Source: Bacteroidota bacterium
Lineage (GTDB): Bacteria; Bacteroidota; Bacteroidia; Flavobacteriales; Weeksellaceae
Direction: 5' to 3'
NCBI GenBank assembly: GCA_018902795.1
Contig: JAHIQD010000019.1
Coordinates: forward strand, 294,855-358,854
Length of the DNA stretch: 64,000 bases
A program made the translations under genes and the position numbers. The notes under the pieces are model-generated. The model did not search any database and was not told where the DNA came from. It worked only from the letters and a program-made list of their open reading frames with translations. Below, one piece after another: positions 23,668 to 31,867 of the stretch (position 1 is its first letter; every line of letters starts with the position of its first letter).

Positions 23668-24516
23668 ATGTTTTTAACAGAATGTCCGCGCGACGCAATG
23701 CAGGGTTGGGGTGAATTTATCCCTACAGCAAAGAAGATTGACTACATCAATGCGTTGATGGACGTAGGTTTTGACGTGTTGGATTGCGGAAGTTTCGTTT
23801 CGCCGAAATCCATCCCTCAAATGGCAGATTCGGGGACAGTTCTTGATGAAATCGACAAATCCATTTCCAATACCAAGCTTTCTGTTATTGTCGCCAATTA
23901 TCGCGGTGCAGAAAAGGCTTTGGAACATCAGCAGGTTGATATTCTTGGTTTTCCTTTTTCAATTTCTGAAACGTTCCAGTACCGGAATACCAATAAAAAT
24001 CAGGAAGAAGCATTTAACGATATTCTGAAAATCCATGAGCTTTTAAAGACGGACGGAAGAACGCTGAATGTGTATTTTTCAATGGCTTTCGGAAATCCTT
24101 ACGGTGAAATGTGGAAATGGGAAGATGTGGATTTCTGGGCAAACCGTTTTAATGAAATCGGGATTAAGAATGTATTGCTTTCCGACACGACCGGGATTGG
24201 AAATTTAGAGCAGATTGAACTTCTCTTTGAAAAAATTCCGGCCAGATATCCTGATATTGATTTCGGGGCGCATTTTCATAACCGCTACGAAGATTCTTAC
24301 AAAAAGCTGAAAGCAGCTTATGACAAAGGCTGCAGAAGATTTGATTCTGCGATTAAAGGAATTGGCGGCTGTCCGATGGCAAAGGATGATTTGGTAGGCA
24401 ATATGCCGACAGAACAGGTCATTAATTTTATGGCACTGGAAAAAATTGAACATTCCCTCAATTTGCTTAACTTCGAAAGTGCTTACAACCGAGCAAAGGA
24501 CATTTTTCACTTTTAG
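23668..24516 (+). CDS. hydroxymethylglutaryl-CoA lyase
   Basis: A 282-residue HMGL/DRE-TIM barrel enzyme. The substrate-contact segment TECPRDAMQGWGEFIPT lies at residues 4-20, and the catalytic Cys loop GIGGCPMAKDDLVGN is at about 231-245. Metal-binding His residues appear in FGAHFHNRYED. It splits HMG-CoA to acetyl-CoA and acetoacetate at the end of leucine degradation. The opening CPRDAMQ is the form usual in Bacteroidota, one step away from the GPRDGLQ of other phyla. Ten bases after it the TonB-C-like gene starts, so those two may share a transcript. Confidence 0.9.
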   Translation: MFLTECPRDAMQGWGEFIPTAKKIDYINALMDVGFDVLDCGSFVSPKSIPQMADSGTVLDEIDKSISNTKLSVIVANYRGAEKALEHQQVDILGFPFSISETFQYRNTNKNQEEAFNDILKIHELLKTDGRTLNVYFSMAFGNPYGEMWKWEDVDFWANRFNEIGIKNVLLSDTTGIGNLEQIELLFEKIPARYPDIDFGAHFHNRYEDSYKKLKAAYDKGCRRFDSAIKGIGGCPMAKDDLVGNMPTEQVINFMALEKIEHSLNLLNFESAYNRAKDIFHF

Positions 24517-24525
24517 AATAATTTT

Positions 24526-25131
24526 ATGAATAAAGTAGCACTTCTTTTAATAATTTTTTTTGGTTTTTTAGCGAATGCTCAAATTAATGAGGTTTCTGAA
24601 CTAAGAAAAATTAATAAAAAATATGATTCTATCTTAATTAAATATCAAATTAAAGCAAAAGATTCACTTGCAAGTCTATCAAATAAAGACAGAAATAGAA
24701 TAATGGCCCAATATGAAAAGACCGTTAATGAAGACCGCCGGAATTTAGAACTTGACTTACTTGACAAAATTAAATTGAAGGAAGCTGAAGAAAATAGAAA
24801 TCCCATCATAAAACAAAGTTTTAAATGCAAAGTTGGGGGAGAGCAATTTCAAATGCCAAGTCTTGCAAAAAAAAGCAAGTATAAATCAACAAAATCTAAA
24901 GAAGTTAAATCAGAAGATGAATTATCAGGAGTATTCAAAAGTGTTGTTACATTCACGGTTACGGAAGATGGCAATATTAAGAATGTTAGGGCAAGTGGTG
25001 ATAACTTTAAGTTTAATAGAGAGTTAGAGTTGATGATGTATAAAATTGAGAAAAAATGGACACCGGTTTGCGTGAAAGGAATAGCCACTTCTAATAATTT
25101 CCGTATGCCTGTAACATTAGAACTAAAGTAA
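24526..25131 (+). CDS. secreted TonB-C-like protein with charged coiled region
   Basis: A 201-residue protein with signal peptide MNKVALLLIIFFGFLANAQ. A charged helical region rich in Lys/Glu follows (about 25-95). The last 70 residues follow the TonB C-terminal pattern: FKSVVTFTVTEDGNIKNV, then LELMMYKIEKKWTPVCVKGIA and a final FRMPVTLELK strand. It is a fourth member of the type found at 6427-8178, again without a membrane anchor. It lies between HMG-CoA lyase and an OsmC gene, with gaps of nine and four bases. Function unknown; periplasmic location is inferred. Confidence 0.68.
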   Translation: MNKVALLLIIFFGFLANAQINEVSELRKINKKYDSILIKYQIKAKDSLASLSNKDRNRIMAQYEKTVNEDRRNLELDLLDKIKLKEAEENRNPIIKQSFKCKVGGEQFQMPSLAKKSKYKSTKSKEVKSEDELSGVFKSVVTFTVTEDGNIKNVRASGDNFKFNRELELMMYKIEKKWTPVCVKGIATSNNFRMPVTLELK

Positions 25132-25135
25132 AATT

Positions 25136-25540
25136 ATGACCTCAAAAATAAAATACCTCGGCGATCTCCGCTGCGAATCTGAACATCTGCAGTCCGGAAC
25201 CCTTGTTTATACTGATGCACCTACCGACAATCACGGAAAAGGTGAAGTATTTTCCCCTACAGATCTGTGTGCAACTTCTTTAGCACAATGTATGCTGACA
25301 ACGATTGCAATTTTAGGAAAAGACAAGGGGATTAGTATTGAAGATTCTTATTGTGACCTTCAGAAAATAATGAATCCGAAACCAAGAAAAATCGCAGAAA
25401 TTGTCTGTAATTTATATTTTAAAGGAGACTATTCAGATGAGGACAGAGCATTTATCAAAGAAACTGCTCTGAACTGCCCGGTTGCACTAACGCTGAGTTC
25501 TGAGGTGAAAAAAACAGTGACTTTCAATTACGATAATTAA
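25136..25540 (+). CDS. OsmC-family peroxiredoxin-like protein
   Basis: A 134-residue OsmC/Ohr-type protein with both reactive cysteines: Cys52 in AQCMLTTIAILG and Cys114 in ALNCPVALTL. The glutamate of GEVFSPTDL (37) is also in place. Family members reduce organic and fatty-acid hydroperoxides using a dithiol cycle, as dimers. It starts four bases after the previous stop and so is probably co-transcribed. A close paralogue lies 136 bases downstream; the two align without gaps over their full length. Confidence 0.9.
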   Translation: MTSKIKYLGDLRCESEHLQSGTLVYTDAPTDNHGKGEVFSPTDLCATSLAQCMLTTIAILGKDKGISIEDSYCDLQKIMNPKPRKIAEIVCNLYFKGDYSDEDRAFIKETALNCPVALTLSSEVKKTVTFNYDN

Positions 25541-25676
25541 ATTTTCCTCCGAAAATTTTCAGCGCTGATATATTCATTGCTTCGGCGCATTGTTTTAGTT
25601 TTCAATGATTTATGTCACTATTGAGGTAAATAGTAAAATACTTTGTGTATCTTTATAAGAATAAAAACCACAAATT

Positions 25677-26081
25677 ATGACTTCAACAATTACTTATTCA
25701 GGAGATTTTAAAATTATTTCACAACACGAAAAATCCGGCGCGGAGATTACCACATGTGCACCTTTGCGTGACGGTGGAACTTCGGAGTATTTTTCCCCAT
25801 CAGATATCTTCGGGATTTCCTACGGGCAGTCCATGTTAATGACGGTAGCGGTTCTGGGAAGGGAAAAAGGGATAGATATTACCGGTGCAACCTGTGAACT
25901 GAAAAAATCAACCCACCCGGAGCCGAAAAGAATTGGAACTATATTTTGTATCGTGAGAATTCCAGGGGAATTTACGAATGATCAAAAGAGATTTATTGAG
26001 GATACTGCACTGAACTGTCCGGTCTCTTTATCCATTCATCCCAATGTACAGAGAACGGTACTTTTCGAGTACGGACACTAA
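25677..26081 (+). CDS. OsmC paralogue lacking the peroxidatic cysteine
   Basis: A 134-residue OsmC protein aligned end-to-end with its neighbour. At the position of Cys52 it has Ser52 (YGQSMLMTVAVLG), while Cys114 is kept (ALNCPVSLSI). Without the peroxidatic cysteine the usual hydroperoxide reductase cycle is not possible. The frame is intact and conserved in length, so it looks like a functional protein that has changed its job, for example ligand binding or dimerisation with the active paralogue. It has its own 136-base upstream gap, where a TATCTTTA element fits the -7 box with one mismatch. Confidence 0.85.
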   Translation: MTSTITYSGDFKIISQHEKSGAEITTCAPLRDGGTSEYFSPSDIFGISYGQSMLMTVAVLGREKGIDITGATCELKKSTHPEPKRIGTIFCIVRIPGEFTNDQKRFIEDTALNCPVSLSIHPNVQRTVLFEYGH

Positions 26082-26096
26082 CCTAAAATTATAATG

Positions 26097-26126
26097 AATG
26101 CCGGAAACTTCCGGCATTTTATTTTT
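26097..26126. terminator. bidirectional terminator
   Basis: AATGCCGG/CCGGCATT stem around AAACTT between the convergent OsmC and SufT-like genes, followed on the plus strand by TTTTATTTTT and preceded by A-rich bases; serves the plus strand most clearly. Confidence 0.8.
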
Positions 26127-26451
26127 AAAACATTCCCAATTCAAAAAGCGCTTCTTCGCTCATCATGTCCTTGTTCCATGAGGGCTCGAAAGTGAGTTCC
26201 AAATCGACATTTTTAACTCCTTCAACTTCCGAAACTTTCTCGCGCACTTCTGCAGGCAAACTTTCTGCTACAGGACAGTTTGGAGTGGTTAAAGTCATAA
26301 TCACTTTCACTTCGCCTTCATCGGAAATCTGCACATCATAAATGAGTCCGAGTTCATAGATGTCGACAGGGATTTCAGGGTCGTAAACAGTTTTTAAGTT
26401 GGTAATAATATTTTCGCCGATTTCGGCAATCTGGTCGTCGGTATATTTCAT
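26125..26451 (-). CDS. SufT/MIP18-like (DUF59) iron-sulfur assembly factor
   Basis: A 108-residue DUF59 protein. It contains DPEIPVDIYELGLIYD and the TTPNCPVAESLP loop with its conserved cysteine, followed by EVEGVKNVDLELTFEPSW. Members help to mature Fe-S proteins, together with the Suf machinery. No suf genes are in the window, so the gene stands apart here. It starts at ATG and lies 39 bases after the exonuclease gene on the same strand, probably in one transcript with the CsaA-like gene and the haem lipoprotein. Confidence 0.9.
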   Translation of the reverse strand: MKYTDDQIAEIGENIITNLKTVYDPEIPVDIYELGLIYDVQISDEGEVKVIMTLTTPNCPVAESLPAEVREKVSEVEGVKNVDLELTFEPSWNKDMMSEEALFELGMF

Positions 26452-26490
26452 TTGGCTTGCGGCTGTAAGCTTATCGGGCTTTTCAGCAAA

Positions 26491-27189
26491 TTAATTTTCT
26501 AATTTTTCCAATAAATTTTCCTGACGCATGCGCCGGAAAACATTTGCCAAAGTTAAGACATCTTTTTCACAATATTGAACAATTCTAAATAAGTCTTTTT
26601 CTATATGATAAATTGATGCTACCATTGAACCGTCGATATCGTCTTTCGGTGTAGGAATTCCGAATACATGAGCGAGCAGCTCGAGGGAAACAAAAGATTT
26701 GTAATCACCGAATTTCCATAATTCCATCGTGTCAAGATGCGGAATTTCCCACGGCTTTTTTCCGAACATCTGAAAAGGTTTTGGCGGCTGCATCCCGTTA
26801 ATCAGAAAACGCCTTGCAATCCACGGAAAGTCGAATTCTTTGCCGTTGTGCGCACATAAGATCACATCGTGAAGCTTTGGTCTGTTAAAGATCAGCCCGA
26901 ATTCTTCCAGCAGTTTTTTTTCATCATCTCCGAAAAAACTTTTAACCATCAGTTTTTCGTTTTTTTCCAAGATCCCAACAGAAATACATATTATCTTCCC
27001 AAATTCTGCCATAATTCCGCCTCTTTCATTATAGAAATCTTCTGCTGTAAAATCGTCTTTCCGCTGCATTTTGGTTTTCTTTTCCCAAAGTTTCTGGCCG
27101 GATTCTTCCAGATCTTCCCAATTTCCATATTGGGGAACGGTTTCAATATCAAGGAAGAGAACTTTTTCTAGAGGGATATGATGAATCAT
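26491..27189 (-). CDS. predicted 3'-5' exonuclease of the PolB-like group
   Basis: A 232-residue DEDD exonuclease. Asp14 and Glu16 are in LFLDIETVPQYG, the second Asp is in AHNGKEFDFPWI, and a late YCEKDVLT gives the last acidic residue, so the set is of the DEDDy/PolB exonuclease type without a polymerase. I take the ATG at MIHHIPLEKV; the frame stays open upstream only to a TTG. Relatives are annotated as 3'-5' exonuclease or DNA polymerase elongation subunit-like. Processing of DNA or RNA ends is likely, but the substrate is not known. Confidence 0.82.
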   Translation of the reverse strand: MIHHIPLEKVLFLDIETVPQYGNWEDLEESGQKLWEKKTKMQRKDDFTAEDFYNERGGIMAEFGKIICISVGILEKNEKLMVKSFFGDDEKKLLEEFGLIFNRPKLHDVILCAHNGKEFDFPWIARRFLINGMQPPKPFQMFGKKPWEIPHLDTMELWKFGDYKSFVSLELLAHVFGIPTPKDDIDGSMVASIYHIEKDLFRIVQYCEKDVLTLANVFRRMRQENLLEKLEN

Positions 27190-27237
27190 GGCTGTTATTT
27201 TAAAAAGTGAATTTAATGAAAATTCTAACAACGGAAA

Positions 27238-27582
27238 TTACCCAACCTGCAAACCGTCTTTCACAGGAAGCGAAGTGGAAAGAAGTGTTACTTCCCTATT
27301 TTCACCATATACTCCTAAAACCAAACATTCACTGAAGAAATTGGCAATCTGTTTTTTCGGAAAATTAACAACAGCAAGAATCTGTTTTCCAACTAAGTCT
27401 TCTTTTTGATATAGGTCGGTAATCTGCGCAGAAGAATTTCTGATTCCCAATTCCCCGAAATCAATTGCCAGTCTGTATGAAGGATTTCTTGCCTGCGGAA
27501 AATCAGAAACGGAAACAATTGTTCCGCTTCTTATATCTACTTTCTCAAAATCGTTCCAGGAGATTTCCGGTTTAATCGGCAT
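27238..27582 (-). CDS. CsaA-like tRNA-binding domain protein
   Basis: A 114-residue OB-fold protein of the tRNA-binding/CsaA type. The start FEKVDIRSGTIVSVSDFP and the QITDLYQKEDLVGKQILAVVNFPKKQI segment are characteristic of stand-alone EMAP/Trbp domains, as in CsaA, a dimeric tRNA- or peptide-binding protein. It ends LPVKDGLQVG as family members do. No other domain is attached. It lies 13 bases after the haem lipoprotein gene in the same direction. A chaperone or tRNA role cannot be separated by reading. Confidence 0.85.
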   Translation of the reverse strand: MPIKPEISWNDFEKVDIRSGTIVSVSDFPQARNPSYRLAIDFGELGIRNSSAQITDLYQKEDLVGKQILAVVNFPKKQIANFFSECLVLGVYGENREVTLLSTSLPVKDGLQVG

Positions 27583-27595
27583 AACGGTGTGAAGA

Positions 27596-27913
27596 TTATT
27601 TTACAGACACGATATAGTCGTAAACCATGGCGTGTTGCTCATCATTAAGTTTGGCTTTCGGTGCCATCCTGTTCATAATTCCGACCCAGTCCTGAGCGGA
27701 ATGAGCGGTAGGATTAGGCAAATCATGACATCTGCCACAGGAATTTTCATAAACTGTTTTTCCCATAACCAGCCTTTCTGCTGTATTTGTTTTCGTTCCT
27801 TCTACAACTGCCGGTTTTGGCGTGCACGAAGCAAGAAATCCCGTTCCGGTGATTGCCAGTAATAAAATTTTTACTGTGTTTCTTCTCTTTGTGATTTGAT
27901 TGTGAGTTTTCAT
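27596..27913 (-). CDS. monohaem c-type cytochrome lipoprotein
   Basis: A 105-residue lipoprotein: basic N-terminus, hydrophobic core and lipobox LASC with Cys30. One haem site CGRCH is at 59-63, and the distal ligand is probably the Met of NRMAPKAKL. I take the ATG before KTHNQITKRRN; the longer frame begins only with TTG. It would be an electron carrier anchored at the periplasmic side of a membrane. It is followed by the CsaA-like gene. No oxidoreductase partner is adjacent; the cbb3 oxidase at the end of the window is a candidate acceptor only by analogy. Confidence 0.85.
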   Translation of the reverse strand: MKTHNQITKRRNTVKILLLAITGTGFLASCTPKPAVVEGTKTNTAERLVMGKTVYENSCGRCHDLPNPTAHSAQDWVGIMNRMAPKAKLNDEQHAMVYDYIVSVK

Positions 27914-28002
27914 GGTTTTCGTAATTGGTTTGATCAAAAATAAACAAATTTCTCATACATTTGTTCCCGAACCTTGCAATTTCGTAAAAAAAATATGCTC
28001 CG

Positions 28003-28998
28003 ATGAATCTTTCCTGGCAGACAAAAAAACTTAATTTAAAGGAAACTTTTGCGATTTCTTACGGAAATTATGATTTTCGTGATTCACTGTTGATAGTGCT
28101 TTCTTATCAAAATATGAAGGGTTATGGAGAATGTGTTGCTATTAATTATTACGGAATTCATCTTGAGGAATTTATTACTAAACTGAAACAGATTCAGGCA
28201 CAGATTGAGCAACACAAAATCCTACATCCAAAAGAATTTTACCGTTTTCTTCTCACCCTGGATCTTCATTCTTTCTTACGTTCGGCTTTAGACTGTGCTT
28301 TTTGGGATTTATTCGGAAAGCTGGAAAGCCAAAGTTTTCACCAGCTGAATGAAATTATTATAAATTCTTTACCAGAGTCTTCCTACACGATAAGTATCGC
28401 TCCTGTTGAAGAACAGATCAGGAAAATAAAAGAATCGGACTGGCACAAATTTAAAGTGAAATGCAACGGTTTGGACCGTGAGAATATTTTTGATTTACTG
28501 AATACGGGGAAAAAAATTGCCCTGGATTCAAACACGAGTTTTTCTGATGAGGACTGTAATTTTCTGCAAAATAATGAACTGACCACTAACTTTTCATATA
28601 TAGAACAGCCAAGACCGGTGGGTGAATATCAAATTTTAAACAAAAATCTGCACGCGAACTGGATGGCTGACGAAGACTGTCAGGATCTTTCTTATCTTCA
28701 AAAACTTCAGCCACATTATTCAGCTGTCAATATCAAGCTGATGAAATGTGGTGGAATTACACCGGCGTTGGAGCTGATTGCTGAAGCCAGAAAATTAGGT
28801 TATAAAGTAATGATTGGATGCATGACGGAATCTTCTGTTGGTATTTCCGCAGGTATTGCTGTTGCCTCACTTTGTGATTATGCCGATCTGGACGGAGCTA
28901 ATTTAATTTCAAATGATTTTGCAAAAGGAAGTTCTGTTGAAACCGGAAAACTCATTCTATCTGATGATCCGGGCTTGGGTATTGAAATGATTTCATAA
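28003..28998 (+). CDS. enolase-superfamily dipeptide epimerase
   Basis: A 331-residue enolase-superfamily enzyme of the muconate-lactonising/L-Ala-D/L-Glu epimerase subgroup. Residues visible in order: KVK at 151-153 (first base), Asp175 in ALDSNTSF, Glu201 in YIEQPRP, Asp223-Glu224 in MADEDCQD and Lys245 in NIKLMKCGG (second base). Such enzymes epimerise dipeptides, often from recycled peptidoglycan. The N-terminus is a normal capping domain. The gene precedes meaB with a 21-base gap that contains a promoter-like box. Substrate choice is not settled by sequence. Confidence 0.88.
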   Translation: MNLSWQTKKLNLKETFAISYGNYDFRDSLLIVLSYQNMKGYGECVAINYYGIHLEEFITKLKQIQAQIEQHKILHPKEFYRFLLTLDLHSFLRSALDCAFWDLFGKLESQSFHQLNEIIINSLPESSYTISIAPVEEQIRKIKESDWHKFKVKCNGLDRENIFDLLNTGKKIALDSNTSFSDEDCNFLQNNELTTNFSYIEQPRPVGEYQILNKNLHANWMADEDCQDLSYLQKLQPHYSAVNIKLMKCGGITPALELIAEARKLGYKVMIGCMTESSVGISAGIAVASLCDYADLDGANLISNDFAKGSSVETGKLILSDDPGLGIEMIS

Positions 28999-29006
28999 AA
29001 GAATTG

Positions 29007-29014
29007 TATTTTTG
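29007..29014 (+). promoter_or_regulatory. -7 promoter element five bases before meaB
   Basis: TATTTTTG fits TAnnTTTG and ends five bases before the meaB ATG, so a transcript from it would be leaderless or nearly so. A TTG lies at 28982-28984, slightly too far away (22 bases). Confidence 0.4.
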
Positions 29015-29019
29015 AGTAC

Positions 29020-30003
29020 ATGAAAAACCTCTCGACCGAAGAACTCATCAAAGGAATCAGATCGGGTGACAAGCGTATCCTCGGAAAAGCCATCACCCTG
29101 GTAGAAAGCAAAAAGCCTGAGCATAGAAATCAGGCCGAAGAATTGCTGAAAGAGATTTTACCTTTTACCGGAAAGTCTGTCAGGATCGGAATTACCGGAG
29201 TTCCCGGCGCTGGGAAATCTACATTCATCGAAAATTTTGGAAAACTGGCTGTTCAGAAAGGAAGAAAGGTTGCGGTTTTAGCTATTGATCCGAGTTCTTC
29301 ACTGAATAAAGGTTCTATTTTAGGAGACAAAACACGCATGGAAGACTTGGCAAAAGAACCTAATGCTTTTATCCGGCCCTCACCGAGTTCGGGATTTTTA
29401 GGCGGAGTTGCCAATACGACTTTTGAAACAATGCTGATTTGTGAAGCCGCAGGTTACGATTATATCTTGATTGAAACGGTAGGAGTGGGTCAAAGTGAAG
29501 TGTTGGTTGCAGATATTACCGATGTCTTTCTTTTCCTGAAAATTATTGGTGGTGGTGACGAGCTGCAAGGTATCAAACGTGGAATAATGGAAATGGTCGA
29601 TTTAATTTTCATTAATAAAGTGGAAGACGAAAACCTTCGGAAAGCGAAAAACACTAAAACGGAACTCATGAGAGCGCTTCATTTTTTACATCCAAAGGAA
29701 AAAAACTGGAAAGTGCCGGTACTGCTTGGCTCCGCTTTGCAAAATAAAGGACTGGAAGAGGTTTACATGATGATTGATGAATTTATCAACGTGAAAATAA
29801 ACAATGGTAGTTTTGAGCAAGTGAGAAAAAATCAGGCTGAGAAACGCTTTAATTATTGGGTTCAGGAATACATTCTTCAGAGAACGAAAGAAGAGAACAG
29901 TTCTGAAAATTTATATAAAATTCATAAAAAAAATGCTTCCGACCTGAAAGCGAATCCAAGTTCGGAAGCGAAAATTTTTGTTGAGAAGTTATTCGGAAAA
30001 TAA
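29020..30003 (+). CDS. meaB: MeaB, methylmalonyl-CoA mutase-associated GTPase
   Basis: A 327-residue G3E-type GTPase. The P-loop GVPGAGKS is at 60-67, with DPSSSLNKGSILGDKTRM (switch region) and the ETVGVGQSE segment after it, all typical of MeaB/ArgK. It protects and reloads B12-dependent methylmalonyl-CoA mutase with cofactor. The mutase genes are not in the window. Its stop codon is immediately next to the stop of the convergent DUF4251 gene. A -7 box just upstream suggests its own promoter. Confidence 0.93.
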   Translation: MKNLSTEELIKGIRSGDKRILGKAITLVESKKPEHRNQAEELLKEILPFTGKSVRIGITGVPGAGKSTFIENFGKLAVQKGRKVAVLAIDPSSSLNKGSILGDKTRMEDLAKEPNAFIRPSPSSGFLGGVANTTFETMLICEAAGYDYILIETVGVGQSEVLVADITDVFLFLKIIGGGDELQGIKRGIMEMVDLIFINKVEDENLRKAKNTKTELMRALHFLHPKEKNWKVPVLLGSALQNKGLEEVYMMIDEFINVKINNGSFEQVRKNQAEKRFNYWVQEYILQRTKEENSSENLYKIHKKNASDLKANPSSEAKIFVEKLFGK

Positions 30004-30537
30004 TTATTTTTTTGGTGGAAGGTTTTCCATGATATATCCGTCGTAAGATATTGGCTGTCTGTCATTGGAATCAATCGATAAGTAGGCTTTTCCGTTTTTG
30101 AAGACCTCCAGATTAATTTTACGAATATTTTGCAGATCTTTAGGAGACCAGCTGTAAACCGAACTTCCTTTATTGCTTTCCGTTTTTATGACGTTGAAAT
30201 CTTTCGAGGTAAACCGGTATGAATTTTTGGAGGTATCATAGCTTGGGTTAAACATTCTTCCGAAATAGGGAAGTTCAGCTTTTACTTCATTTTTTTTAAT
30301 TTGTAAGGTATAGCCATAATCGAGATTCAATATTCGGGAAGAACTGGAGTTAGGCAAAGAATTCAGGACATTAATAACATCTCCGCCCGTTGGGTTAGCA
30401 CGTTCTGCCATAAATGTAAATTCGTCCGACTGTAATAAATCCGTCACTTTTTGCGAAGGGAATTTACTTGCAGGACTGCAGGCATTCATCAGAATCAATA
30501 TTAATGCTGCGCTGATTATCTGAATTAAATTTTTCAT
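30004..30537 (-). CDS. DUF4251 lipoprotein
   Basis: A 177-residue lipoprotein with signal MKNLIQIISAALILILMNAC (lipobox MNAC, Cys20). The mature part has FTFMAERANPTGGDV, then YGYTLQIKKNEVKAELPYFGR, the pattern of the DUF4251 family of Bacteroidota, and ends with a beta-rich region. I chose the ATG at the signal; six further residues upstream depend on a TTG. The family function is unknown. The gene ends back to back with meaB. No partner is apparent. Confidence 0.8.
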   Translation of the reverse strand: MKNLIQIISAALILILMNACSPASKFPSQKVTDLLQSDEFTFMAERANPTGGDVINVLNSLPNSSSSRILNLDYGYTLQIKKNEVKAELPYFGRMFNPSYDTSKNSYRFTSKDFNVIKTESNKGSSVYSWSPKDLQNIRKINLEVFKNGKAYLSIDSNDRQPISYDGYIMENLPPKK

Positions 30538-30637
30538 ATCATTTTCTTTATTCAATACAAAAATAGTGCAAGATTTACAGAAAAAAATTAAATGGAATAA
30601 AAATTGTTTATTCAGTAAAAAATAGAAATATTATACT

Positions 30638-31444
30638 ATGAAAAATGTAAATAAATTATTAGGACTTGGCGCAATATCAGTAATGATGATTGCCTGTACA
30701 ACCAATCCGATTACCGGAAGAAAAACACTGCAGTTAGCCAATGATCAGGAAATTTCTGCAATGGCACTACAGCAGTACAGAGAGACATTATCGAAATCGA
30801 AAGTGATTACTGGCACCACTGCGGCGAAAAGTGTTCAGAATGTTGGAGCGAGAATTAAAAATGCAGCCAATAATTATTACCGTGGTATCGGAAGGGATGC
30901 TGATATTGCGAATTATCAGTGGGAATTTAACCTTATTGACGATAAGCAGATAAACGCATGGTGTATGCCGGGCGGAAAAGTTGCGGTATATACAGGTATC
31001 CTGCCTATTACTAAGAACGATACCGGTTTAGCTGTTGTTTTGGGACACGAAATTTCCCACGCTTTAGCAGGACATGGTAACGAAAGAATTTCCCAGGCAA
31101 TGATCGCAGAATATGGCGGAGCTATTATCGGAAGCACAACCAGCGGACAGATGGCCTCCATTTTCCAGCAGGTGTATCCGATTGGTGCTCAGGTTGCTTT
31201 ATTGAAATACGGAAGAAGCCAGGAGCTAGAAGCTGATGAAATGGGTCTTTATCTCATGTCGATGGCCGGATATGATCCGAGACAGGCGCAACCTTTCTGG
31301 GAAAGAATGGAAAGCACCTCAAATGGTAACAGACCACCGGAATTTCTTTCGACTCACCCAAGTCCTGAGAACCGAAGAGCAGATTTAGATAAACATATGG
31401 CTAAAGCCCTGCAATATTATAAGGCAGCAGGAGGAAAAATTTAA
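30638..31444 (+). CDS. M48-family metalloprotease lipoprotein
   Basis: A 268-residue zinc protease of the M48/BepA-like group. Zinc site HEISH lies in LGHEISHALAGHGNER, with the third ligand in ELEADEMGLYLM. The N-terminus reads VMMIACTTNPITGRKTL: a lipobox-like MIAC (Cys20) followed by the conserved NP-x-TGR motif of such lipoproteins. The enzyme should face the periplasm and degrade misassembled envelope proteins. No TPR domain is attached, unlike BepA. It is followed by a terminator, so it is a single-gene unit. Confidence 0.9.
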   Translation: MKNVNKLLGLGAISVMMIACTTNPITGRKTLQLANDQEISAMALQQYRETLSKSKVITGTTAAKSVQNVGARIKNAANNYYRGIGRDADIANYQWEFNLIDDKQINAWCMPGGKVAVYTGILPITKNDTGLAVVLGHEISHALAGHGNERISQAMIAEYGGAIIGSTTSGQMASIFQQVYPIGAQVALLKYGRSQELEADEMGLYLMSMAGYDPRQAQPFWERMESTSNGNRPPEFLSTHPSPENRRADLDKHMAKALQYYKAAGGKI

Positions 31445-31465
31445 TTCAAAAAATATTTTATCACC

Positions 31466-31505
31466 AACCTTTCCGAATAATTCTTAAATTTGGAAAGGTT
31501 TTTTT
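31466..31505 (+). terminator. Rho-independent terminator
   Basis: AACCTTTCC/GGAAAGGTT stem, 17-base loop, T run; ends the M48 protease transcript. Confidence 0.75.
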
Positions 31506-31517
31506 AATTCTGTAACT

Positions 31518-31835
31518 ATGAAAAATTTAACTTTTATTGGTGTTCTGCTTTTGGCTTTGGCATTCTTACTTTATTATATGCTGCCACAGTTTTCTTTCGT
31601 AAAACTGTTTGAACCTATTAATTTAATGGGAATTCTTGCAGGAATCGGAATCGGATTAATAATCGGGGGAATTGTGGGTTATGTAAGCAAAGGCTCTGCC
31701 TTAAGGGAAGAACAGAAAAGGAAAGAACTGAAACAGCTCAGGAAAGAAAAAGAAGATTTAGAAAGACAGGCTGCCGAACTTGCAAGACAGCAGGCCATAC
31801 AAAATACATCAAACGAAAATCCTCAGAACTATTAA
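31518..31835 (+). CDS. small two-helix membrane protein with coiled-coil tail
   Basis: A 105-residue protein with two hydrophobic segments (about 5-23 and 35-57) and a cytoplasmic tail from about 62-95 of Lys/Glu/Arg heptads (EEQKRKELKQLRKEKEDLERQ) that will form a coiled coil, then a short Asn/Gln-rich end. The shape resembles the LapA-type (DUF1049) proteins involved in LPS assembly, but the similarity is topological only. The last codons lie within a terminator stem. It begins 13 bases after the previous terminator. Function unknown. Confidence 0.68.
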   Translation: MKNLTFIGVLLLALAFLLYYMLPQFSFVKLFEPINLMGILAGIGIGLIIGGIVGYVSKGSALREEQKRKELKQLRKEKEDLERQAAELARQQAIQNTSNENPQNY

Positions 31836-31851
31836 TTCTGAGGATTTTTTT
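31819..31851 (+). terminator. terminator overlapping a stop codon
   Basis: ATCCTCAGAA/TTCTGAGGAT, ten perfect pairs, with the stop codon of the preceding gene in the 7-base loop, then a T run. A ribosome at the stop would cover the hairpin while it forms. Confidence 0.85.
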
Positions 31852-31867
31852 ACTGTGATGTTTTTAC

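Noticed and set aside
25677..26081. Second OsmC gene as a pseudogene
   Set aside because: Frame, length and second cysteine are all intact; only the peroxidatic Cys is changed.
26491..27189. DNA polymerase subunit (family B)
   Set aside because: Only the exonuclease residues are present; the protein is too short and has no polymerase palm motif.
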